A stretch of DNA of 64,000 nt from Streptomyces sp. ISL-96 (GCF_018614035.1 NZ_JAGGPA010000020.1:124001-188000), one strand, 5' to 3'; positions 41,276 through 50,046 are shown, numbered from the stretch's first letter. Translations and numbers: made by a program. The notes: generated by a model from the sequence alone, not told the origin.

Positions 41276-41306
41276 GCGGCGCTTGCTCCTTCGGTGTCGG
41301 TCGTCG

Positions 41307-41663
41307 TCAGTCGTTGTCGGGCGCGGACGGGCGGTGCGGGGCGGCGTCCAGGAACTCGCGCAGGTGCCGGCCGGTGAGGATGCGGGCGGGATTGCGCCCC
41401 GGGGGCAGCGGGAGTCTGTGCCCCAGGGCCCACTGGAAGCGGGCGGCCGGTGCGAGGTCGAAGGCGTACTTGCCGCCCGCGGCGACGTCGGGCTCGGAGC
41501 TGACGATCCGGAAGGCGCCGACGCAGACGCCGCCATCGACGAAGGCCAGCAGGAAGTCGCCGTGCTTCCCGACGGTCTCGGTGGAAAAGCGCCACCACCG
41601 GGCCGCTCCTTCCGCAACGGTCTGGCCATTGCGAAGCGACTGCCTCACGTCCACCGCGAGCAT
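41307..41663 (-). CDS. Unrecognised small gene upstream of tap
   Basis: 118 residues; no family was recognised. The middle, GDFLLAFVDGGVCVGAFRIVSSE, is a beta-rich segment; DLAPAARFQWALGHRLPLPPGRNPARILTGRHLREFL follows and looks like a small DNA- or RNA-interacting fold. It ends 31 bases before tap on the same strand, so it is likely co-transcribed with tap and tpg. Its function may therefore relate to telomere replication (inference from position only). Confidence 0.6.
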   Translation of the reverse strand: MLAVDVRQSLRNGQTVAEGAARWWRFSTETVGKHGDFLLAFVDGGVCVGAFRIVSSEPDVAAGGKYAFDLAPAARFQWALGHRLPLPPGRNPARILTGRHLREFLDAAPHRPSAPDND

Positions 41664-41742
41664 CCGTTCACCGCCTCCGTGCCGAGCCTTCCGTGAAAGC
41701 CTTCTCTGTAGAACGACTCGATCTTAACCCAGAGCAACTCCT

Positions 41743-41758
41743 TTTATCGGCGGATAAA
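41743..41758. promoter_or_regulatory. AT-rich palindrome before the tap operon
   Basis: TTTATC and GATAAA flank GGCG about 80 bases upstream of the first gene of the tap operon. It is the most AT-rich spot nearby and may be an operator. Confidence 0.45.
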
Positions 41759-41870
41759 CAGCGCGTCGGCAGTGACCGCGGCTCCCGGGCTGCAGCTCCA
41801 GGAGAAGGGGGAAGTGCCACCGCCGAGCGCAGCCTTCATTCGCCCCACAGGATCCCGAATCCCGTGACCG

Positions 41871-42761
41871 TCATGACGGTGGCTGGTCGCCAGGAAGCTT
41901 CCTGCGGCGCAGCCATGCGCGCAGCCCCCGGGAGGTTTCCGGGAGAGGGGGAGGCAGCGGGCGACGGGCCTCAGGGCGTGGAGCGGAACGGTGGTCGCGC
42001 GCCTCGTCCAGGAGCAGCGCGAGGCTCACCCGCTGCCAGAGGATCTCGTCCGGATCGTCGGCCGGCAGCAGCCGGTCCATGGCCTCGCGGGCTGCGGGCG
42101 ATTCACCGTGGCGCCCCACAAGCCCTGGCCTGAGCTTGTTGAGGTAGGCGCGCTCGTAGGGGTCGTCGACGACCTCCGCAAGCTGGACGGGGTCGAGGGC
42201 CGAGCTGGTGATCGCCGCCTGCTCCCACGGGTCCTCGGTCTGTCGCGTGAGCAGGCCGAGACGTCGGCCCCGCCAGTTGCGAGCCCGTCGGTCCTCCCCC
42301 GCGTCGAGCACGGCGCGCATCCTCTGCGGAGACCTGCCGGTGAGCAGACCGGGCTCGCGAGTGGCGAACTCCTCCAGCTCTTCGACGAGATACAGCCAGA
42401 CGACCGCCCGGTAGCGGTTCAGGTAGAACTTGACCGGCGTGAGGTATCCGGCGCGGGCGAGCTTGCCGAACCGGGCGGGGCTGACGCCCATCAGCTGCGC
42501 GCCCTCGGTGGCGCCTACGGTCCGTACCCGCTCACGCAGCGTTTCCTGATTCCGGTCCGCCGCCCGGAGCCTGTCGATCTCCTCGCGGGCAACCCGGCGG
42601 TGGCTGCCGTCGGCGTCAGCCGTGGTGCGGATGTGGCCGAGCAGGACGGCCAGGTCGAACTCGCTGCGCTTGAGCCCCAGTTCCTGGCTGGCCCGCGCTG
42701 CGGACAGCGGCTTGCCGGCCTGCGTCACGACGGCGGCGCGGTGTGCTTCTTGTACGACCAT
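41871..42761 (-). CDS. DUF6397 family protein
   Basis: 296 residues. RASQELGLKRSEFDLAVLLGHIRTT, AREEIDRLRAADR and TVGATEGAQLMGVSPARFGKLARAGYLTPVKFYLNRYRAVVWLYL show the DUF6397 pattern of Streptomyces, with two HTH-like parts. The second part resembles a winged-helix DNA-binding fold. The C-terminus is proline-rich. GGGGAG is seven bases before the ATG. It is not adjacent to any recognised partner; its role is unknown. Confidence 0.75.
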   Translation of the reverse strand: MVVQEAHRAAVVTQAGKPLSAARASQELGLKRSEFDLAVLLGHIRTTADADGSHRRVAREEIDRLRAADRNQETLRERVRTVGATEGAQLMGVSPARFGKLARAGYLTPVKFYLNRYRAVVWLYLVEELEEFATREPGLLTGRSPQRMRAVLDAGEDRRARNWRGRRLGLLTRQTEDPWEQAAITSSALDPVQLAEVVDDPYERAYLNKLRPGLVGRHGESPAAREAMDRLLPADDPDEILWQRVSLALLLDEARDHRSAPRPEARRPLPPPLPETSRGLRAWLRRRKLPGDQPPS

Positions 42762-42870
42762 GATCGTCTCCCCGTGAGATGTGAATACTCTCGGTGACGA
42801 CCGTAGCCTGGATGGCACGTCGCCCGCCCGGCCTGTGGATAACTTCCCCGGCCGGGCGGATACGCGCAGG

Positions 42871-43284
42871 TCAGAACTCCGTTACCGTGCCGATCCCCGG
42901 CTGCCTCGCGGCGACGCCGAGGTGTTCTCCGACGCGGTTGACGAGCAGAGTCATCTCGTACGCGATCTGCCCGATGTCGGCCTCGGCGGCACTCAGCACG
43001 CACAGACAACTGCCGTCGCCCGCCGCCGTGACGAAGAGGACTCCCTCCTCGAACTCGACCATCGTCTGACGGACTTTCCCGGCCCGGAAATGCCGGCCCG
43101 ACCCCTTGGCGAGGCTGTGCAGTCCGGACGACACTGCGGCCAGATGCTCGGCGTCCTCCCGTGCCAGACCCGTACTCGCCCCGGTCACCAGGCCGTCGTT
43201 GGACAGCACCAGTGCGTGCCGCACGTGCTCGACCCGGTCGGTCAGGTCGTCCAGAAGCCAGTCGAGTCCCTTGTTCAGCGCCAT
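42871..43284 (-). CDS. Roadblock/LC7 domain protein (conservon CvnB-like)
   Basis: 137 residues. [50 protein letters not shown] is the roadblock/LC7 fold; in Streptomyces, CvnB proteins of this type work with a G protein and a sensor. Here no Cvn kinase, DUF742 or GTPase gene is adjacent, so it is a lone copy. An 8-bp-armed palindrome lies upstream of its start. It may modulate a GTPase elsewhere (inference). Confidence 0.88.
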   Translation of the reverse strand: MALNKGLDWLLDDLTDRVEHVRHALVLSNDGLVTGASTGLAREDAEHLAAVSSGLHSLAKGSGRHFRAGKVRQTMVEFEEGVLFVTAAGDGSCLCVLSAAEADIGQIAYEMTLLVNRVGEHLGVAARQPGIGTVTEF

Positions 43285-43313
43285 GTCGCGGCCTCCCCGT
43301 TAATTTGTTCCCC

Positions 43314-43334
43314 GTTGTCCTGATCGAGGACAAC
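43314..43334. promoter_or_regulatory. Palindrome upstream of the roadblock gene
   Basis: GTTGTCCT and AGGACAAC flank GATCG, a perfect 8-bp-armed inverted repeat 30 bases before the start. It is a good size for a dimeric repressor site. Confidence 0.5.
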
Positions 43335-43467
43335 CCTTCCCCACCGACGTCGTCGCGGCAAGCACGCCCTCCGGGGGCAGCCGGGCGGTGTGCATCCTTC
43401 CCGTGGCCCGGGGACGCCAGTCCCGAAGGGGGCGCGCGCTGGGAGCTCATTGGGAGACGATGAGCGT

Positions 43468-44067
43468 ATGGCCGATGAGCACACGCACGTTCAGGAGTTC
43501 TTCACGGCTCGGGCCGGGGACTGGGACGCCCGTTTCCCGGACGACGGACCCGCCTACGCCGCCGCGGTGGCCGCCCTCGGGCTGCGGGCGGGTGACACCG
43601 TGCTCGACGCGGGCTGCGGCACGGGGCGGGCACTGCCGTTCCTGCGTGACGCCGTAGGCCCGAAGGGCTCGGTGCTGGGCGCCGACCTGACGACGGCGAT
43701 GCTGGAGGCGGCGGTGCACGCGGGCCGCCATCGCGCGGCACAGCTGCTGGTCGCCGATGTCACCCGGCTGCCTGTACGGACGGGCGCCCTCGACGCCGTG
43801 TTCGCGGCCGGGCTGATCGCTCATCTCCCGCGACCGGCGGACAATCTGCGCGAACTGGCCAGAACGGTGCGGCCGGGCGGTCTGCTGGCGCTGTTCCACC
43901 CCATCGGCCGCGCCGCCCTCGCGGCCCGCCAGGGCCGGCAGATCACCCCGGAGGATCTGCGGGCCGAGCCCAACCTACGGCCGCTGCTCGCTGGTTCGGG
44001 GTGGCGCATGACGTCGTACACCGACGAGAGCGACCGGTTCCTGGCGCTGGCCGTCCGCCAGGACTGA
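43468..44067 (+). CDS. Class I SAM-dependent methyltransferase
   Basis: 199 residues. LDAGCGTGRALPFLRDAV is the glycine-rich motif I; GADLTTAMLEAA supplies the acidic residue after strand 2, and GALDAVFAAGLIAHLPRPADNLRELARTVRPGG gives motifs II and III. This is the Methyltransf_11 type; substrate unknown. GGGAGA is ten bases before the ATG. It is divergent from the roadblock gene, with the palindrome nearer that gene. Confidence 0.88.
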   Translation: MADEHTHVQEFFTARAGDWDARFPDDGPAYAAAVAALGLRAGDTVLDAGCGTGRALPFLRDAVGPKGSVLGADLTTAMLEAAVHAGRHRAAQLLVADVTRLPVRTGALDAVFAAGLIAHLPRPADNLRELARTVRPGGLLALFHPIGRAALAARQGRQITPEDLRAEPNLRPLLAGSGWRMTSYTDESDRFLALAVRQD

Positions 44068-44082
44068 GCCGGGAACCGACTC

Positions 44083-44110
44083 GACCCGACCCGGCCCGGC
44101 CCGGCCCGGT
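44083..44110. repeat. Short CCCGG pentanucleotide tract
   Basis: About four copies of CCCGG follow the methyltransferase stop. It is a minor simple repeat, prone to slippage. Confidence 0.7.
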
Positions 44111-45015
44111 CACTCGGTGGCGGCCGCCGCCGGGCGCTCCGCGTGCGGAACCGGACAGCCACCCGTGCCGGGAGTCGGGAACGTCCCCAGGTTCGCGACC
44201 GTGTAGCCGCCGGGATAGCCCTTGATCTCGGGATTCTGCCGTGCGTAGCGGGGCCTGCTGCGCGGGGGCAGCAGGCGCACGGCGCGGGCACGCATCCGCA
44301 GGGCGCCCCTGACCAGCCCCTGGGCGGCAGGCGGCGGCGTGTCGTAGCGGAAGGCCCGCAGGAGCGCGTCGTCGAGGAGCGCGAGGCTCGCGCCGCGCAC
44401 CAGCGGCGCGAGGGGGCGTGGATACCAGGACGCCATGAGCGCGAGCGTCGCGTCCGAGACCTTGCGCGCCGCCTCGTCCCAGCCGAAGTGATCGGCCTCG
44501 TACGTGTCGAGACAGCGCTCGAACTCCTCGAAGGACTGCGGAATGTCCTTGATACCCATGTGCTTGCCGAGATGCAGGTAGTACGCGGAAGACGCCCGGA
44601 GTTCGTGGTCGGACAGCCGCCGCCAGCCGTAGGAGTCGATCCAGCGCTTCGGCATGACGACGAACGTGCACAGCACGTAGCGCATGTCCTCGTTGCTGAT
44701 CTCGTAGCTGCGGTGCATCTGGTTGATGCGGCGGATGGCGGTGCGGCCGTCCTCGGTGTCGAAGCCGTGCTCCAGGACGGTGTCCAGGAGCAGCGCGGTG
44801 TCGTCGTAGCGCTTCTGGGAGCGGTCCGTCAGCTCTGCCGTCTCGGCGAGGAGCCGGCCGATGCTGGGCACCGCGTACGTGCGATAGAGGGCCAGTTCCA
44901 GTGCGCGTGTGTAGTCCCAGGGGAACTCGTACGTCGCGGTGAGCCGGTAGATCGTCAGAAAGTCCTTCTCCGGGTCCAGCCGCTGGATCTCTTGCAGCCG
45001 GTCGTAACGCTTCAA
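44110..45015 (-). CDS. MpaB/DUF2236 family oxygenase-like protein
   Basis: 301 residues if started at the TTG that follows GGGGGA. KRYDRLQEIQRLDPEKDFLTIYRLTATYEFPWDYTRALELALYRTYAVPSIG is the usual N-terminus of the DUF2236/MpaB (latex-clearing-like) proteins, and DTALLLDTVLEHGFD and EISNEDMRYVLCTFVVMPKRWID follow. Some members bind haem. A longer GTG start 26 codons upstream would overlap the divergent gene. Substrate unknown. The C-terminus has the typical PRYARQNPEIKGYP. Confidence 0.78.
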   Translation of the reverse strand: MKRYDRLQEIQRLDPEKDFLTIYRLTATYEFPWDYTRALELALYRTYAVPSIGRLLAETAELTDRSQKRYDDTALLLDTVLEHGFDTEDGRTAIRRINQMHRSYEISNEDMRYVLCTFVVMPKRWIDSYGWRRLSDHELRASSAYYLHLGKHMGIKDIPQSFEEFERCLDTYEADHFGWDEAARKVSDATLALMASWYPRPLAPLVRGASLALLDDALLRAFRYDTPPPAAQGLVRGALRMRARAVRLLPPRSRPRYARQNPEIKGYPGGYTVANLGTFPTPGTGGCPVPHAERPAAAATE

Positions 45016-45113
45016 CGCACCGTCCCCCTTCTGTCGCCCGGCGTCCAACTCTACGTTGGGAGTGCACACATGAAGGATCCGTGAGGGAACCACTCAGGGG
45101 GAAGGTGGCCGAC

Positions 45114-45413
45114 GTGCTGGACAGCGTATGGGACAGACTCCGGAAGCTCTTCGGGCCGCGTCCGGGCGGTGTGCGCCAGGCACACCCGGAAACGCGGCAG
45201 CACAACATCTTCGAGGCCGCCGCGGCCTACGTGTCCGCCTGCGCGGAGGACGACGAGCCCCGTATCGAGGAGGCAGCCGGCTGGGTCTCGCCGGAGGCGC
45301 TCTCCTTCGGTGTCAATGAACTGGCCTGCCGGGCGGTCATGACGCTGGCGCGGGAGCGCGGCGAGTCACCGCACAGCGTGGCCCGTAGCCTCCTCGGTCT
45401 TCCGGCAGCGTGA
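45114..45413 (+). CDS. Small protein of unknown function
   Basis: 99 residues from the GTG eight bases after GAAGG; starts three and eleven codons upstream are also open. The sequence is soluble: LDSVWDRLRKLFGPRP, a helical AAAAYVSACAEDDEPRIEEAAGWV and ELACRAVMTLARERGE. It may be a small helical bundle. No family was recognised. The gene diverges from the MpaB-like gene, and the two promoters share about 100 bases. Confidence 0.55.
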   Translation: MLDSVWDRLRKLFGPRPGGVRQAHPETRQHNIFEAAAAYVSACAEDDEPRIEEAAGWVSPEALSFGVNELACRAVMTLARERGESPHSVARSLLGLPAA

Positions 45414-45506
45414 CGTCGCGTTCTTTCGTCCCGTGGACCTCGACGACGGGGTTACTCACTGGTTAGGGTGCGCCGACGACCGATCCGATGGGATGAGGAG
45501 GGCGCC

Positions 45507-46310
45507 GTGACCGGGCCGGACACTGCCGAGGACGCCGAGGACGCACTGTTCGTGCTGACCGCGGTGCTGCTGACGCCCGCGCAGTTCCCGAGCGTGCTCG
45601 GTGACGACTATCCCGAGGCCTGCGCGGCGCTCGGTCTGGAGCCGTACGCCGACGGGTACGGGCTGGTGCTCGGCCAGGACGGCACGGGCGCCCGCTGGAC
45701 CGTCGTGATCGACGACGTGTCGCTGGTGGCGGTCGCCATCGCGTCCTGGGACTGCGGTATGGAGTACGACCTGTCGCCCGACGAGCGCACAGTCGTCGCC
45801 GGTCTGCCGGGCTGGCCGCTCGCGCTCGCGGTGGCCGCTCCCGGCATACCGGACCCGCACGACCCCGTTCCCGAGAACGGACCTGACGGCGCGAGCGGGC
45901 CGTCGCCTCTCGCACCGCCCGACACCGGCGAATGGGGGCCCGCCCAGCGGCGGCTCGGCGCCGACGAGATCGCGCTCCAGTGGGCGGCCTGGCGCGAGCA
46001 GATCGACGACAAGCAGACGTTCGTGGCTCCCGGTGACAAGCCGCACTCCGGTGTGCGGCGTGTGATCAAGGAGCTGCACGGTTATCTGGACGCCCCGCCG
46101 CCGCCCGGACGGGTGCGCTCGACCTTCGCCTCAGGCGACGCCCGCACGCTCCGCGCCGACGGTCCTGGCTGGTCCGTTGTGGCCAGGACCGACGACATCG
46201 CTTTCGTGCTCCTGGACGAGGAGCCGGGCGAGGTCCTTCCCGTCGGCCGGGGGCCCGAACTGCCCGGTCTGCTGGAGGCCCTCGACAAGATGGCCGTACG
46301 GCCTGCCTGA
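45507..46310 (+). CDS. Unknown protein, 267 residues
   Basis: VLTAVLLTPAQFPSVLGDDYPEACAALGLEPYADGYGLVLGQDG opens a soluble alpha/beta domain; a Pro/Gly-rich linker (GPDGASGPSPLAPPDTGEWG) divides it from a second, with GWSVVARTDDIAFVLLDEEPGEVLPVGRGPELPGLL near the end. GGAGG is six bases before the GTG start. No family could be named. The two-domain layout and strong conservation of GW and DD patterns suggest a regulatory or immunity-like protein (inference only). Confidence 0.55.
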   Translation: MTGPDTAEDAEDALFVLTAVLLTPAQFPSVLGDDYPEACAALGLEPYADGYGLVLGQDGTGARWTVVIDDVSLVAVAIASWDCGMEYDLSPDERTVVAGLPGWPLALAVAAPGIPDPHDPVPENGPDGASGPSPLAPPDTGEWGPAQRRLGADEIALQWAAWREQIDDKQTFVAPGDKPHSGVRRVIKELHGYLDAPPPPGRVRSTFASGDARTLRADGPGWSVVARTDDIAFVLLDEEPGEVLPVGRGPELPGLLEALDKMAVRPA

Positions 46311-46581
46311 CGGCGGCCCTGCCGCTCAGTACGCGTTCCCCGGATCGACGAGGAGCGCTTCCACAGACGTGCCGGGGCGGGGTCCGGATGTTCGCGCAGT
46401 GCTGCCAGTGCTTCGAGCCACGGATGCCGATCCGTGGCCGCGCAGGAGGCGTAGGACGTCGAGGACGGCACCCATGTACGAGTCCCGCGCCGTGTGGGCC
46501 GGGCCCATGGCCGGACCGGGCGATGCGACAGCAGGATGTGGCGCTGTGCCCTTCTTCCCGCAGCGAACCCGGAGGTTCCCC
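46311..46581. other. 271-bp intergenic region
   Basis: It separates the unknown gene from the secreted hydrolase. A 49-codon minus-strand frame (46326-46475) reads GTSVEALLVDPGNAY at its end and resembles coding sequence only in pieces. No promoter was identified. Confidence 0.4.
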
Positions 46582-47952
46582 ATGCGCCCGTCCAGAGGCG
46601 TCCCACTCGTCGCCGCACTTCTCATGGTGCTGACCACCGTCGGCTCCGCCAGCGCGGCAGGCCCCGCCCCCGCGGCCGGTTCCTGCGCGGAGCAGGACCG
46701 TCCGGCCGTGCCGGGAGCGGAACGTCAACGCGTGGCCTGTCTGCGTGACTTGACCACGGCGGGGCTGGCCGGCACGGCGTACACCGACACCGCCGACCAG
46801 GTGGGGCTGTCCGCGAAGGGCACCAAGAACCCCTCCGGTGTGCCGGGCCTGCAGATCGACGGCTACTTCCCCGATGATTCGCGCTTCAACGCCACCCACG
46901 GGTGGCGGCACGACGCCCAGTTCGTCATCCGGATGCCCGACCGCTGGAACGGCGGTCTGGTCGTCACGGGTGCGCCCGGAACGCGCAAGCAGTACGCGAC
47001 CGATGCCCTCATCTCCGACCAGGTGCTGGCTCAGGGCTACGCGTACGCGGCGACCGACAAGGGGAACAGCGGCCCCGACTTCTTCACGGACGGAAAAAGG
47101 CCCGGCGACGCGGTGGCGGAGTGGAACCGGCGCACCACGGAGCTGACGCGTGCGGCGCGCAGGACCGTCGCGCAGTGGTACGGGCACGCGCCCCGGCGGA
47201 CGTACATGACGGGCATCTCCAACGGCGGCTATCTGACCCGGTGGCAGCTCGAGAACCATCCCGGGCTCTACGACGGCGGGGTGGACTGGGAGGGTGCTCT
47301 GTGGACCGCCGACGGCGGGGGTCTCCTGGGCTCACTGCCGGTCGCCGTGGCCCGGAGCCTCGGCCGGGCGGAGGACGAGGATCTTCTGAAGGCCGGTTTC
47401 GCGCCGGGTTCGCAGTTCCTGTGGCCGTACCACGAGAAGGCGTACTGGGGGCTGACGCAGAAGGTCTACCGCGCGGAGTTCGATCCGTCGTACGACCCGG
47501 CCTGCCCGGGGTCATCGGCCGGGACGACGCTGCCGGAGATCCTGGCGCCCTGTGCGTCGGACGCGGAGTACGACTACGCCGCGCGCCCCGACTCCGTGCA
47601 TCGCGCCGTGGGGCGGGTCGCGCTGACGGGGCGGATCGGCAAACCGCTGATCACGCTGCACGGTGATCTGGACACGCTGCTCCCGATCGCCACCGACTCC
47701 GACGTGTACGAGCGGATGGTGGGAGAGCGGGGTCGCGACCTGCTGCACCGCTACTACACCGTCGAGGGCGGCACCCATGTCGACTCGCTCTACGACACGT
47801 ATCCGGAGCGGCTGCGGCCGGTCCTGCCGTGTTACCGCTCCGCGTTCACGGCGCTCGTGGCGTGGGTGGAGGACGGCAGGACCCCGCCCGCGGACCGGAC
47901 GATCGCCAGGCCCGCGGGCGGTGATGTGGTCAACTCCTGCCCGCTGGGCTGA
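46582..47952 (+). CDS. Secreted alpha/beta hydrolase, tannase/feruloyl-esterase-like
   Basis: 456 residues. The signal peptide (MRPSRGVPLVAALLMVL ... SASA) is clear. The catalytic Ser is in TYMTGISNGGYLTRW (GxSxGG); the acid in LHGDLDTLLP and the His in EGGTHVDSLY complete the triad, a layout seen in tannase/feruloyl esterase and 3-hydroxybutyrate oligomer hydrolase groups. It likely hydrolyses an ester outside the cell. GGAGG is six bases before the ATG. A Cys pair at the start and end of the mature protein may form disulfides. Confidence 0.82.
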   Translation: MRPSRGVPLVAALLMVLTTVGSASAAGPAPAAGSCAEQDRPAVPGAERQRVACLRDLTTAGLAGTAYTDTADQVGLSAKGTKNPSGVPGLQIDGYFPDDSRFNATHGWRHDAQFVIRMPDRWNGGLVVTGAPGTRKQYATDALISDQVLAQGYAYAATDKGNSGPDFFTDGKRPGDAVAEWNRRTTELTRAARRTVAQWYGHAPRRTYMTGISNGGYLTRWQLENHPGLYDGGVDWEGALWTADGGGLLGSLPVAVARSLGRAEDEDLLKAGFAPGSQFLWPYHEKAYWGLTQKVYRAEFDPSYDPACPGSSAGTTLPEILAPCASDAEYDYAARPDSVHRAVGRVALTGRIGKPLITLHGDLDTLLPIATDSDVYERMVGERGRDLLHRYYTVEGGTHVDSLYDTYPERLRPVLPCYRSAFTALVAWVEDGRTPPADRTIARPAGGDVVNSCPLG

Positions 47953-47960
47953 GCCGGGGC

Positions 47961-48503
47961 TCAGACGCGGTCCAGGGGGCGGTGCGGCTGTGCCGGCAGG
48001 ACGGCTCCGATGCGGTCGCCGGGCCGTACCACCCCACCCGCCCTGACGACGCTCATGATCCCGGCCTTGCGCACGATGTTGCCCGCCGCGTCGCGGCCGA
48101 CGACGTGCTTCAGGAGACCGTCCTGGAAGGCGTCGATCTGCAGGCACGGGTTGCGCAGGCCGGTGACTTCGACCACCGCTTCCTCTCCGATGTGCAGGAG
48201 GGTGCCTTCGGGGAGCCCGAGAAGGTCGATTCCGCTGGTGGTGATGTTCTCGCCGAGCTGGCCCGGCTCGACCGTGAAGCCCTCCTGGAGCAGCTCACCG
48301 AACAGTTCCGCGTGTATGAGGTGCACCTGGCGCAGGTTCGGCCGGGTGGGGTCCTGCGCGACCCGGGAACGGTGCTTGACCGTCGTCCCCGCGTGCACGT
48401 CGCCTTCCACGCCGAGCCCGGCCAGCAGCGTGATGCTGTCGCGGTTCGGCTTGGTGAACGCATACTCACCGTTGCTGCTGACCGCCGTAACTGTGCCACC
48501 CAT
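47961..48503 (-). CDS. MOSC domain protein
   Basis: 180 residues. GLGVEGDVHAGTTVKHRSRVAQDPTRPNLRQVHLIHAELFGEL and GQLGENITTSGIDLLGLPEGTLLHIG contain the MOSC fold, with RNPCLQIDAFQDGLL holding the conserved Cys that ligates the molybdenum-linked sulfur in family members. Most MOSC proteins bind or sulfurate molybdenum cofactor. The ATG overlaps the previous gene's stop by one base (TGATG), so translation is coupled. Confidence 0.88.
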   Translation of the reverse strand: MGGTVTAVSSNGEYAFTKPNRDSITLLAGLGVEGDVHAGTTVKHRSRVAQDPTRPNLRQVHLIHAELFGELLQEGFTVEPGQLGENITTSGIDLLGLPEGTLLHIGEEAVVEVTGLRNPCLQIDAFQDGLLKHVVGRDAAGNIVRKAGIMSVVRAGGVVRPGDRIGAVLPAQPHRPLDRV

Positions 48504-48685
48504 CAGCGGCCGATCTGCTTGCGTGAGACGCTGCGCAGCCTGCGGCGCTGCGAGCTGTCCAGCATCAGATAGGCCGCGACGGGCACACCGATCATGATCA
48601 GCAGGCCGGGCCAGAACCCGACCAGCCACATGAGGGCGATCCCCGCCACTACTCCACCGGCGGCGACCTTCGCGCTCTTCGACAT
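48503..48685 (-). CDS. Small membrane protein preceding MOSC
   Basis: 60 residues. SKSAKVAAGGVVAGIALMWLVGFWPGLLIMIGVP is one or two hydrophobic helices, followed by a basic QRRRLRSVSRKQIGR tail. AAGGAGG is eight bases before the ATG. The overlap with the MOSC gene indicates one transcript; its role may be to position the MOSC protein at the membrane (inference). Alternatively it could be an unrelated small membrane protein. Confidence 0.65.
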   Translation of the reverse strand: MSKSAKVAAGGVVAGIALMWLVGFWPGLLIMIGVPVAAYLMLDSSQRRRLRSVSRKQIGR

Positions 48686-48767
48686 CTTCGACGCCTCCTT
48701 CGCGGCTGTTGCCGCTTCATGCTCCGGTAACGTGCGCGCCCGCGCCACAGTTCCGCCGCGCGGTCCG

Positions 48768-49841
48768 CTAGACGGTCGCGTTCCGCTCGGCCCTGTCGCC
48801 GGTCCCGTCGGTCCTGAGAGGCGCGCCGACCTCGTGCATGTGCGTCAGCGCCTGCCGGTACGAGTCGATCAGTCCGGTCTCCGCGTACGACACACCCACC
48901 GCCTTGCAGTGCGCACGCACCAGCGGCTGCACGAGCCGCAGATTCGGACGCGCCATGCTCGGGAAGAGGTGGTGCTCTATCTGGTAGTTCAGGCCGCCGA
49001 GGAACCAGTCGGTGAGTATCCCGCCGCGCACGTTGCGTGAAGTGACGACCTGCCGGCGCAGGTGGCCCCAGCGCTCGCCGTCGGGGTCGGGCATTTCCAT
49101 TCCCTTGTGGTTGGGCGCGAATGCCATTCCCAGGTGGAGGCCGAAGAGCGCGTGGTGCACGAGCGCGAACGCAACCGCCTTGCCGGGCGACATGACGGTG
49201 AGCAGGAAGGCGAGGTATCCGACAAGGTGGGCCACGAGCAGCGAGCCTTCCAGCGCACGCTCACGCGCCGGCTGCCGGCGCAGGTACTGGAAGCCGTAGA
49301 TCTTCAGGGCGATGCCTTCGAGCAGCAGCATCGGGAAGAACAAGCGCGCCTGGTTGCGGGTGAGCCAGCGGGCGAAACCTTCACGCTGTTCGGCCTGTTT
49401 CTGCGTCCAGACCAGTGCCCCCACGCCGACGTCGGGGTCCTTGTCGATGTGGTTCGGGTTCGCGTGGTGGCGTACGTGCTTGTCGTTCCACCACGCCTGA
49501 TTCATACCGAGCAGCAGATTGCTGTGGACGAGGCTGACAGCCAGGCTCACCCTGCGATCGCCCGTTATCTGCGCGTGTCCCGCGTCGTGACCGAAAAATG
49601 CGGTGCGGGCCCACAGCGCGGTCAGGGGCACCGCGAGCGGGAGTGCCCACCAGGAGTCACCGATGAGCACGAGTCCGGTGACGACGGCGGCCATGGCGAG
49701 CAGGTTGGCCGCGATTCCCAGCGCGTACCAGCCGGTTCGTCGCTCCAGGAGTCCCTGGTCCCTGGCGCTTCGCAGGAGCGGGGCGAAATCGCTCCCCGAG
49801 GTGCCTGTCGTGGGTTCCGCGACAGTGGCGGCCTGGGGCAT
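48768..49841 (-). CDS. Membrane fatty-acid desaturase
   Basis: 357 residues. The three His boxes of acyl desaturases are present: GHDAGH at about 84-89, KHVRHH at 121-126 and QIEHH near 298, which bind the di-iron centre. Four membrane helices lie around them. The family introduces double bonds into acyl chains, and in actinobacteria members act on phospholipid fatty acids. GGAGA precedes the ATG. It diverges from the SNF2 gene over 205 bases. Confidence 0.9.
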   Translation of the reverse strand: MPQAATVAEPTTGTSGSDFAPLLRSARDQGLLERRTGWYALGIAANLLAMAAVVTGLVLIGDSWWALPLAVPLTALWARTAFFGHDAGHAQITGDRRVSLAVSLVHSNLLLGMNQAWWNDKHVRHHANPNHIDKDPDVGVGALVWTQKQAEQREGFARWLTRNQARLFFPMLLLEGIALKIYGFQYLRRQPARERALEGSLLVAHLVGYLAFLLTVMSPGKAVAFALVHHALFGLHLGMAFAPNHKGMEMPDPDGERWGHLRRQVVTSRNVRGGILTDWFLGGLNYQIEHHLFPSMARPNLRLVQPLVRAHCKAVGVSYAETGLIDSYRQALTHMHEVGAPLRTDGTGDRAERNATV

Positions 49842-50046
49842 AAGGGTCTCCGGATCTGTAGGACCTAGCTCTGACCTGATGAAACTACGCACCAGCACCT
49901 TTGATGACCATGGCGTCAGCCCCCGGGTTCCGGTGGTGCCAGCCCCAGTTCGTCAAGGAGGGGCTGGGTGCGCCTTCGGCTGCCGGGTGCTGTACTCTCG
50001 GCGTCTTCGAAAGCCACTAGTCAAATTTGAGGAATTCGGCATCGCT

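Noticed and set aside
46326..46475. Small minus-strand gene before the secreted hydrolase
   Set aside because: It looks coding only if two frameshifts are assumed; the direct frame has no ribosome binding site or family resemblance.
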